A stretch of DNA of 6,100 nucleotides from NCBI GenBank assembly GCA_937944065.1, contig CALDZS010000258.1, positions 1 to 6,100 on the forward strand. The letters are read 5' to 3'. The DNA is from an uncultured Amylibacter sp. (GTDB taxonomy: Bacteria; Pseudomonadota; Alphaproteobacteria; Rhodobacterales; Rhodobacteraceae). Below, one piece after another: positions 1-5,316 of this stretch. The notes below the pieces were generated by a model. It was given only the letters and a program-made list of their open reading frames with translations. It did no database searches and was not told where the DNA came from. The first letter of the stretch is position 1; every line of letters starts with the position of its first letter. The position numbers and the translations under genes are program-made.

Positions 1-521
1 CGCTGCAGCTCTAAAAAACCACGATTAAACCATGCCGACAGCACGTCCTTGAACGCGGTATCCAAAGGGGTGAGAGGGGGATTTTTTGTCAAAACCTTTA
101 ACAGGTCTGCGCGCATGCGCACCAATTGCAAAGTGGCTGATGGGCGTTGGTTTAAACGTGAAATCAGGGGTGCAAATGTCGGTTTTGTGCTGACAGAAAT
201 CTGCTGCAGCAGCTCATCAGTAGGGTCAGTCGCATAGGTGTTCACGAGGGATTTAATATGGTCTTTGTCCCAGCCAAACGCATCAACAATTCCTAAAAAG
301 AAATCTGTCTTTTGCTCAGCCGTGAAAGTCTCGTACGTTTCTAAAATTGTGTGTGCGAGCGCAAGGCCAGATGCGTTGCCTTTGGTTGACATCAACTGTT
401 TGCACAGATCAACCAATGCATCACCGTCCATTTTGCCAGTACCTGTGGACAGGCGTAGGAAAGACATGCCGCGGATTGCGACAGAGCCAAGGAAATCATT
501 CACGGGGGCAATTCTGCTCAT
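1..521 (-). CDS. Malonyl-CoA decarboxylase, N-terminal part (runs off left edge)
   Basis: This frame is open from an ATG at 521 to the left edge and gives 173 residues. Malonyl-CoA decarboxylase converts malonyl-CoA to acetyl-CoA and CO2; in bacteria it serves malonate use or control of malonyl-CoA level. The visible part matches the family's all-helical N-terminal oligomerisation domain. Recognisable blocks are GKMDGDALVDLC at residues 29-40, the STKGNASGLALA block at 45-56, LNQRPSATLQLVRMRADLL at 123-141 and AWFNRGFLEL at 163-172. The C-terminal catalytic acyltransferase-like domain with its Ser/His pair lies outside the window, so activity cannot be judged. An in-frame TAA 15 bases upstream makes this the only possible start; the ribosome site is weak. 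A probable promoter and a perfect dyad lie just upstream. No mat operon partners are visible, but they could lie to the left. Confidence 0.88.
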   Translation of the reverse strand, partial: MSRIAPVNDFLGSVAIRGMSFLRLSTGTGKMDGDALVDLCKQLMSTKGNASGLALAHTILETYETFTAEQKTDFFLGIVDAFGWDKDHIKSLVNTYATDPTDELLQQISVSTKPTFAPLISRLNQRPSATLQLVRMRADLLKVLTKNPPLTPLDTAFKDVLSAWFNRGFLELQ

Positions 522-541
522 CTGCTCTTGGCCTTATAATG

Positions 542-561
542 GGTTAGTGTTCGGACTAACC
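542..561. promoter_or_regulatory. Perfect dyad, candidate operator of the malonyl-CoA decarboxylase gene
   Basis: GGTTAGT (542-548) and ACTAACC (555-561) form a perfect 7+7 inverted repeat with a 6-base spacer, 20 bases in all. It overlaps the proposed -10 and transcription start and lies 21 bases upstream of the start codon, where a repressor would act. No T-run follows on either strand, so it is not a terminator. A partial half-site, TCTAACC, recurs at 611-617. GntR- and TetR-type regulators often use dyads of this size, but the cognate protein is not identifiable here. Confidence 0.45.
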
Positions 562-587
562 GTATTTTGGCGCTGATAGAATGACAA
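559..587 (-). promoter_or_regulatory. Probable promoter of the malonyl-CoA decarboxylase gene
   Basis: On the minus strand TTGTCA (587-582) matches the -35 consensus at five of six positions. It is followed after 17 bases by a weaker -10, TACGGT (564-559). This would start transcription near base 552 and give a leader of about 30 bases. The placement is inferred from consensus only, and the -10 is poor. Confidence 0.35.
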
Positions 588-711
588 TAGGATGCAGCGT
601 GAAAGTGCCGTCTAACCACGCGTTAAATTGTCCCGATTGCTGTCGGCAGTTTTAAAAATTCGGATACGGAAAGTAGGATAATGATCAAGTGTCGGCGCTA
701 CGCAAGTACGC

Positions 712-1353
712 TTATTGAACCTGATTTTTTGCAATTATTTCTTTGATCACACCGTCCCAAACTTCGGTCGGTTGCGCGCCTCCCACAGCATACTCATTGG
801 CCACGATAAATGACGGCACGCCAGTTACTCCACGTTTGCGAGCGTGACGATCTTTGGCCCGCATTTCTTTGAGATCAGCGTCAGTGTCCAATAACTTTCT
901 AATAGCCTCGCCGTCCATGCCAGCCGCTGTCGCAATGCGGGTCAACACGGATGCATCCGAGATATCACGACCCTCTCTGAAATATGCTTTGAACAAGCGA
1001 TCCACGACGGCATTCTGTTTACCTTCGATGCCCGCCCAGAAAATCAACCGATGCGCATCGATCGTGTTTGGTGTCCTTTTGATCCCAGCCAAATTTAAAT
1101 CCAGCCCCGCTTCACGTGCTGTCTCGTCGATTTGACTGTAAACTTTGATCGCACCGTCTTGGCCGCCAAACTTGGTTTCCAGATATTCGCGGCGGTCCAT
1201 GCCTTCGGCTGGCATGTCAGGGTTCAATTGAAACGGATGCCATTCGATGATGATATCATGATCTGGGTTCGCTTCTAGCGCGCGATCAAGGCGGGTTTTA
1301 CCGATATAGCACCACGGGCAAATTGGGTCGGAAATAATGTCAATTTTTGTCAT
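712..1353 (-). CDS. DsbA-family oxidoreductase, FrnE-like
   Basis: This 213-residue protein has the thioredoxin fold of the FrnE/2-hydroxychromene-2-carboxylate isomerase branch of the DsbA family. The N-terminal strand ends in SDPICPWCYIG, which carries a CPWC redox motif at residues 12-15. A helical insertion follows, then the cis-proline loop GVTGVPSFIV with Pro180, and the C-terminal GGAQP block at 191-195. There is no signal peptide, so it should act in the cytoplasm, probably exchanging or isomerising disulfides. The intact CxxC argues for redox activity rather than glutathione-dependent isomerase activity. Length and motif order are usual for the family. The start MTKIDIISDP fits the family N-terminus, though its ribosome site is weak. 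The gene diverges from the XRE-cupin regulator across 65 bases, so control by that regulator is conceivable but unproven. The physiological substrate is unknown. Confidence 0.9.
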   Translation of the reverse strand: MTKIDIISDPICPWCYIGKTRLDRALEANPDHDIIIEWHPFQLNPDMPAEGMDRREYLETKFGGQDGAIKVYSQIDETAREAGLDLNLAGIKRTPNTIDAHRLIFWAGIEGKQNAVVDRLFKAYFREGRDISDASVLTRIATAAGMDGEAIRKLLDTDADLKEMRAKDRHARKRGVTGVPSFIVANEYAVGGAQPTEVWDGVIKEIIAKNQVQ

Positions 1354-1407
1354 AGGATTTATCTGAATTAAAACTGCGCGAGTTGCAACATGTTTACGAA
1401 TTGGGAT

Positions 1408-1413
1408 AAAGGA
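1408..1413 (+). promoter_or_regulatory. Ribosome binding site of the XRE-cupin regulator
   Basis: AAAGGA lies five bases before the ATG at 1419. It is a good Shine-Dalgarno match and supports this start. Confidence 0.65.
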
Positions 1414-1418
1414 TCAGT

Positions 1419-2039
1419 ATGACAGAGAAATCGACCAGCGTTATAAAAATAGCACGTGCAGAGCAGGCGGGTGCCGAGGCGGTACCGCTTAACCTTGGGG
1501 CGCGTGTTCGTGAATTGCGCAAAGCCAAGAATTGGACGCTTGAGCAGGCTGCGCAAAAAGCTGGCTTGGCACGATCGACATTGTCCAAGATCGAAAATCA
1601 GCAAATGTCCCCGACCTTTGATGCCGTCAAAAAATTGGCGGAGGGTCTAGATATCTCGGTACCGCAATTATTCACGGCCCCAAAAAGTGAAGCAGCCATG
1701 GCGCGTCGTGCGATTACCAAAGACGGCGAGGGCAGGCCGCATCTGACCAAGACTTATGAGCACGAGCTGCTGGCCGCAGATATTACCCAAAAAACAATGC
1801 TACCATACCGTGCCCGTGTTCGCGCCCGCGATATATCAGAATTTGATGGCTGGGTGCGCCATGATGGAGAAGAGTTTTTGTACGTCCTATCAGGTGTGCT
1901 GCAATTCTATACGGAACAGTACGAACCGGTCGAGTTGCGACGTGGCGATAGCGCCTATTACGATGCCGCCATGGGGCACAATTTGGTCTCGACCAGTCAA
2001 GAAGATGCAGTTGTGCTGTGGGTAACTAGCCTGTCTTAG
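1419..2039 (+). CDS. XRE-family transcriptional regulator with C-terminal cupin sensor domain
   Basis: This 206-residue one-component regulator has an XRE helix-turn-helix at residues 26-85 (LGARVRELRKAKNWTLEQAA, with recognition-helix region ARSTLSKIEN). A small beta-barrel cupin follows at about 140-203. The cupin shows the first motif HDGEEFLYVLSG (148-159) and the second motif GDSAYYDAAMGHNLV (176-190). His148, Glu151/Glu152 and His187 are candidate metal or ligand residues. Proteins of this PuuR/SutR-like architecture bind DNA as dimers and sense a small molecule through the cupin; the ligand cannot be read from sequence. The start has a good ribosome site. It diverges from the FrnE-like gene and converges with the channel gene, so either neighbour or itself may be a target. 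Its last 14 bases overlap the end of the channel gene. Confidence 0.9.
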   Translation: MTEKSTSVIKIARAEQAGAEAVPLNLGARVRELRKAKNWTLEQAAQKAGLARSTLSKIENQQMSPTFDAVKKLAEGLDISVPQLFTAPKSEAAMARRAITKDGEGRPHLTKTYEHELLAADITQKTMLPYRARVRARDISEFDGWVRHDGEEFLYVLSGVLQFYTEQYEPVELRRGDSAYYDAAMGHNLVSTSQEDAVVLWVTSLS

Positions 2040-2676
2040 GGAAAACCTGTTTTGCTAGCAACAACGCCAAAGCTGCACCAATACACTGTGCCAAGACAAA
2101 CAATGGTGCGTTGGCGGGGTTTATGCCCGCGAATGTATCTGACATGGTTCGTGCAATAGTTACCGCTGGGTTTGCAAAACTGGTCGAGGCCGTAAACCAA
2201 TAGGCCGCAGTTATGTAAAAGCCCACCAAAGCCGCGACTGCGTCAGGTCTGTGCTTTACCCCGCCAAAGATTACCAAAAGCAAGCCAAAGGTCGCAACCA
2301 CCTCGGAAAAGCCTTGTGCAGGGCCAGAGCGTAATTTTGTTGAAGCTTGTAGAATGGACAGATCAAACATGGCGTGCGCGATCCATACGCCAAGCACGGC
2401 ACCAATGATCTGCACGCTGATGTAGATGGCGGCCGGCTTGGTTCCGATATCACCACGCCACCAAAACGCCCCCGTGACGGCAGGGTTGAAATGCGCGCCT
2501 GAAACTGGGCCAAAAATAGTTATCAATACATAAAGGATGGCACCCGTGGGGATGGTGTTCCCCAACAACGCAATGGCGGTGTTTCCGTTTGCCAACGTCT
2601 CGCCCATTATGCCTGAGCCGATAACGGTAGCGAGTAAAAAGCAAGTGCCAGTAAATTCTGCAATATATTTGTTCAT
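2026..2676 (-). CDS. MIP/aquaporin-family channel, AqpS-like
   Basis: This 216-residue inner-membrane channel has six predicted membrane helices and two half-helices. The two pore signatures are SGAHFNPAV (NPA at residues 64-66) and SFANPAV (NPA at 169-171). The stretches LLGNTIPTGAILYVLITIFG and FYITAAYWFTASTSFANPA closely resemble, from memory, the AqpS subfamily of rhizobial ars operons, which passes arsenite and methylated arsenicals. The residue right after the second NPA is Val172, not the usual selectivity-filter Arg, which also fits AqpS. No arsR or arsC lies in the window, so an arsenic role is inference. The ATG at 2676 is chosen because MNKYIAEFTGT begins helix 1. An in-frame TTG at 2724 would add 16 residues, but these would be encoded within the terminator hairpin. 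An intrinsic terminator ends 17 bases before the start, and the Shine-Dalgarno is poor. Confidence 0.88.
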   Translation of the reverse strand: MNKYIAEFTGTCFLLATVIGSGIMGETLANGNTAIALLGNTIPTGAILYVLITIFGPVSGAHFNPAVTGAFWWRGDIGTKPAAIYISVQIIGAVLGVWIAHAMFDLSILQASTKLRSGPAQGFSEVVATFGLLLVIFGGVKHRPDAVAALVGFYITAAYWFTASTSFANPAVTIARTMSDTFAGINPANAPLFVLAQCIGAALALLLAKQVFPKTG

Positions 2677-2692
2677 GACGCAGGCTTTAGCC

Positions 2693-2721
2693 AAAAAAAA
2701 ACGCCCTCGCAAGGAGGGCGT
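2693..2721 (-). terminator. Strong rho-independent terminator upstream of the channel gene
   Basis: On the minus strand ACGCCCTC (2721-2714) and GAGGGCGT (2708-2701) form a perfect 8-bp stem with a CTTGC loop. Eight T residues follow at once (2700-2693). The plus strand has no T-run after the hairpin, so it works only for minus-strand transcripts. No recognised gene lies upstream on that strand, so it ends either a small RNA, a small-ORF transcript or an attenuated leader of the channel gene. Confidence 0.85.
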
Positions 2722-2768
2722 CAAGTATTGAGGCAGGTTTCATACAGGCAAGAAACCTATCGAGCAGT
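2693..2768 (-). ncRNA. Candidate small RNA or leader RNA ending at the terminator
   Basis: A weak minus-strand promoter can be proposed: -35 TTGGCT (2804-2799), an 18-base spacer, and -10 TACAAA (2780-2775). It would start an RNA near 2768. That RNA of about 76 bases would contain a 7-bp hairpin (AGGTTTC/GAAACCT on the minus strand, plus positions 2735-2741 and 2752-2758, 10-base loop), a short single-stranded stretch, and the terminator. This is the classic form of a bacterial trans-acting sRNA. The terminator region includes CCUCCUU, complementary to Shine-Dalgarno sequences. No known RNA family is recognised, and the 5' end is a guess. The same RNA could instead be the leader of the downstream channel gene. 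Confidence 0.35.
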
Positions 2769-2781
2769 ACAGACTTTGTAC
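2767..2781. repeat. 15-bp dyad GTACA-N5-TGTAC
   Basis: GTACA (2767-2771) and TGTAC (2777-2781) are perfect inverted arms around GACTT. The dyad covers the proposed -10 of the candidate small RNA, so it may be an operator; in a longer transcript it would form a hairpin. Confidence 0.35.
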
Positions 2782-2836
2782 GCCAATCGCCGCCGTCAAG
2801 CCAAGGAAAAAATTGTGTTTTTCTGGATATCGCATA

Positions 2837-2866
2837 GGTTGGAGGCTGGAATCGATAGATTCAACC
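2837..2866. repeat. Bulged inverted repeat upstream of the binding-protein gene
   Basis: GGTT (2837-2840) pairs with AACC (2863-2866), and GAATC (2849-2853) pairs with GATTC (2858-2862) around a GATA loop. This makes a nine-pair stem with an eight-base bulge, GGAGGCTG, on one side. It lies 40 bases before the binding-protein start and could fold in RNA from either strand. Its function is unknown. Confidence 0.3.
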
Positions 2867-2905
2867 ACTTGATGTTGCGCAGATGACACGAAAGGCACGA
2901 GCAGT

Positions 2906-4708
2906 ATGAAAATAGCTATAAACACGGGGCTTGCCCTTCTTTTAGGGGCTCAAATGACCCTTGCTGAACCTATGCACGGTATATCTATGTACGGCGAACC
3001 AGACTTGCCCCCAGATTATGTGTCGCTACCCTATGTGAACCCCGATGCGCCCAAGGGTGGAACCATTGTTTTTGGTGATAAAGGGGGATTCGATTCGCTG
3101 AACCCTTACATTCTGAAGGGTCGTGCACCTTGGGGCGTTCGTGCGCATGTTGTAGAAAGCCTGATGGGGCGTTCATATGATGAACCTTTCGCGCTGTACG
3201 GCGTGTTGGCTGAAACGATTGAAACGGGACCTAACCGTGAATGGGTAGAGTTTACCCTGCGTAAAGAGGCGAAGTTTTCTGACGGTTCACCTGTAACGGT
3301 TGAAGATGTATTGTGGTCGTTTGAAACCATGGGCACCAAAGGCCATCCGCGGTATCAACGGTCTTGGGCGAAGGTTGAAAAAGCCGAACAGACAGGCCCG
3401 CAATCAGTCCGGTTCACCTTCAATGTTGAAGATTTTGAAGCAGCATTGATCATGGGTTTGCGACCAATCGTCAGAAAGGCGGACTGGGATGGCCGCGCGT
3501 TCGAAGAAAGTTCGCTGGATGTCCTCACAGGCTCTGGCCCGTATGTTATTGATGAGTTTGAGCCGAACCGTTTTATCAGTTTCAAGCGCAATCCAGATTA
3601 TTGGGGCAACGATCTAGCGTTCAATAAAGGACGTCATAACGCAGATGTTTTGCGGTATGAGTTTTTCACAGACAATGATGTGCTGTTCGAAGCGTTTAAA
3701 TCTGGCACGACGTCTTGGACGCGCGAAGGCAACGCGGGCAAGTGGGAAACACGCTACAACTTTCCGGCTGTGACCAGCGGCGATGTTGTGAAATCAGAGA
3801 TTGGCCACAAACGCCCATCTGGTAGCAAAGGGTTCGTGTTTAATACGCGCAAAGAAAAATTTTCTGACTGGCGCGTACGCGATGCTTTGATCGCTGCGTT
3901 TAACTTTGAGTTTATCAACACGGCCACAAACGGTGGCACCGAACCGCGTGCAACCTCTTACTTCTCGAATTCTGTGCTTGGGCATGACGAGGGGCCCGCG
4001 ACAGGTGCTGTGCTGGCTTTACTAGAACCATTCAAAGACACACTGGTTCCGGGTACCATCGAGGGTTACAGTTTGCCAGTGACTGACGGAGGCGAGCGAA
4101 ACCGCAAGAATTTACGCCACGCGAAGAATCAACTAGAGGCGGCCGGGTGGACAGTCAAAGACGGCACATTGGTCAATGCTGCAGGTGAGCCATTCGAATT
4201 TGATGTCTTGCTGAAAAATGGCGGTACTATTGGTGGCATTCAAACCGAAGGTATTGTGACCATCTACATTGACGCGTTGAAACGCTTGGGCATCAAGGCC
4301 AATATCAAATCTGTTGATGATGCGCAGTACAAAGAGCGCCGCAACGCCTATGATTTTGATATGATATACAACTTTTACTACCTGTCCTTGTCACCTGGGA
4401 ATGAACAGAAATTCTATTGGGGATCAAAGGGAGTGACCGAGCCTGGTACGCGTAACTACATGGGTATGAACAGTCCTGCGGCAGAGGCAATGATCGACAA
4501 GATGCTGTCAGCGCCTGACGCAGAAAGCTATCGGTCCGCTGTTAAAGCGCTTGATCGGATATTGACGGCGGGCCGCTATATGATCCCACTTTGGTATTCG
4601 AAAACGTCGCGTCTAGCGCATAAAAAGGAAATGAAATTTCCTGCGCGCTTGCCGATGTACGGGGATTGGTCAGGGTTCTTGCCTGACGTTTGGTGGATCG
4701 AAAACTAA
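2906..4708 (+). CDS. YejA-like family 5 extracellular solute-binding protein
   Basis: This 600-residue periplasmic binding protein belongs to an ABC importer. A signal peptide spans residues 1-20 (MKIAINTGLALLLGAQMTLA, cleavage before EP). The mature N-terminus HGISMYGEPDLPPDY is the hallmark of the YejA branch of SBP_bac_5. It is followed by NPDAPKGG, GFDSLNPYILKG, the KFSDGSPVTVEDVLWSFE block and GSGPYVIDEFEPNRFISFKR. Relatives import oligopeptides, microcin C-type or opine-like compounds; the substrate here is not known. Length is normal for the family. The usual yejB, yejE and yejF partners do not follow: the next gene is on the opposite strand with a 4-base stop overlap, so this copy is an orphan or uses permeases elsewhere. 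AAAGG at 2891-2895 is a distant ribosome site, ten bases from the ATG. No convincing promoter consensus was found. Confidence 0.9.
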   Translation: MKIAINTGLALLLGAQMTLAEPMHGISMYGEPDLPPDYVSLPYVNPDAPKGGTIVFGDKGGFDSLNPYILKGRAPWGVRAHVVESLMGRSYDEPFALYGVLAETIETGPNREWVEFTLRKEAKFSDGSPVTVEDVLWSFETMGTKGHPRYQRSWAKVEKAEQTGPQSVRFTFNVEDFEAALIMGLRPIVRKADWDGRAFEESSLDVLTGSGPYVIDEFEPNRFISFKRNPDYWGNDLAFNKGRHNADVLRYEFFTDNDVLFEAFKSGTTSWTREGNAGKWETRYNFPAVTSGDVVKSEIGHKRPSGSKGFVFNTRKEKFSDWRVRDALIAAFNFEFINTATNGGTEPRATSYFSNSVLGHDEGPATGAVLALLEPFKDTLVPGTIEGYSLPVTDGGERNRKNLRHAKNQLEAAGWTVKDGTLVNAAGEPFEFDVLLKNGGTIGGIQTEGIVTIYIDALKRLGIKANIKSVDDAQYKERRNAYDFDMIYNFYYLSLSPGNEQKFYWGSKGVTEPGTRNYMGMNSPAAEAMIDKMLSAPDAESYRSAVKALDRILTAGRYMIPLWYSKTSRLAHKKEMKFPARLPMYGDWSGFLPDVWWIEN

Positions 4709-5313
4709 TGTGCTGAAAGCGCTATTTGCCATGCGAGAATAAACATCACGATGGCAATGACAACATCAAGCGCGCGCCATGTCGATGGTTTGCTCATGTA
4801 GGGCGACAGCAGGCGCGCGCCAAAACCCAGTGAAAAGAAAAAGACAAAAGAGGCGCTGACGGCACCGATTGTGAACGCGATTTTCTCATCCATTGGGACA
4901 AACCGCGTTGACACCGCGCCGATCAAGGCCAGCGTGTCCAAATATACATGAGGGTTCAGCCATGTCATGGCAGCGACGGTGGCTAGCGTTTTGCGCAATG
5001 GCTGGGGGTGTCCGCCCAGATCTGCAGCGTAGTCGGATGTAACGGCTGCATATAGACGCAATAGTCCGTACCCAATTAGAAAGATCGCGCCGCCAAACGC
5101 CATATAAAACGGTAGGTTGGGGTACAGTGCCACGACCGCGCCAAAACCAACAACACCTGCTACAATTAATATCGCGTCGGATAGCGCGCAAAATGAAACG
5201 ATTGCAAACACGTGATTACGAGCGAGCCCGTTACGCAAAACAAGTGCGTTTTGCCCTCCGATGGCAAGGATCAAAGAAAAAGAAACGAAAAAACCAGTAA
5301 GGAGCGCGGTCAT
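4705..5313 (-). CDS. LysE/ArgO-type amino-acid exporter
   Basis: This 202-residue inner-membrane exporter has about six membrane helices (roughly 3-19, 36-60, 68-90, 109-133, 146-168 and 182-199). The N-terminal signature AIGGQNALVLRNGL (residues 17-30) and CALSDAILIVAG (42-53), together with TWLNPHVYLDT (117-127), are typical of the LysE/ArgO subfamily, which exports lysine or arginine, rather than the broader RhtB group. The family's usual GPQN reads GGQN here, a small deviation. The start follows a clear AAAGG ribosome site (5325-5321, seven bases away) inside the end of the DUF502 gene, with only three bases between that stop and this ATG, so the two are an operon and probably translationally coupled. 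The stop overlaps that of the convergent binding-protein gene. No Lrp- or ArgP-type regulator lies beside it. Confidence 0.88.
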   Translation of the reverse strand: MTALLTGFFVSFSLILAIGGQNALVLRNGLARNHVFAIVSFCALSDAILIVAGVVGFGAVVALYPNLPFYMAFGGAIFLIGYGLLRLYAAVTSDYAADLGGHPQPLRKTLATVAAMTWLNPHVYLDTLALIGAVSTRFVPMDEKIAFTIGAVSASFVFFFSLGFGARLLSPYMSKPSTWRALDVVIAIVMFILAWQIALSAH

Positions 5314-5316
5314 ACG

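Larger units (their letters stand above)
522..711. other. Intergenic region between malonyl-CoA decarboxylase and FrnE-like genes
   Basis: These 190 bases hold no convincing coding frame. They contain the probable promoter and dyad of the decarboxylase gene. No hairpin plus T-run follows the FrnE-like stop at 712, so some read-through from that gene into the decarboxylase gene is possible. An A/T-rich patch lies at 651-660. Confidence 0.6.

Noticed and set aside
535..540. Exact TATAAT on the plus strand
   Set aside because: No good -35 lies 16-18 bases upstream and no plus-strand gene follows; the next genes are on the minus strand.
238..576. Plus-strand 112-codon frame
   Set aside because: It lies antisense to the malonyl-CoA decarboxylase gene, whose minus-strand frame shows clear family motifs.
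1382..1394. Overlapping 8-bp palindromes GTTGCAAC and AACATGTT between the FrnE-like and regulator genes
   Set aside because: They are suggestive as an operator in the divergent promoter region, but both are short and no clear promoter frames them; left as a weak hint only.
2676..2724. Extended start of the channel at TTG 2724
   Set aside because: The 16 extra residues are encoded by the terminator hairpin and T-run and precede the conserved helix-1 start MNKYIAEF; ATG at 2676 fits the family.
2728..2886. Plus-strand frame of 52 codons from TTG with AAGGAGG upstream at 2711-2717
   Set aside because: The Shine-Dalgarno-like sequence is simply one arm of the terminator stem, the spacing is long, the start is TTG, and the Arg-rich product resembles no family I know.
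2761..2906. 9-bp direct repeat CGAGCAGTA at 2761-2769 and 2898-2906
   Set aside because: A single pair of this length in so short a region is near chance; there are no further copies or element-like ends.
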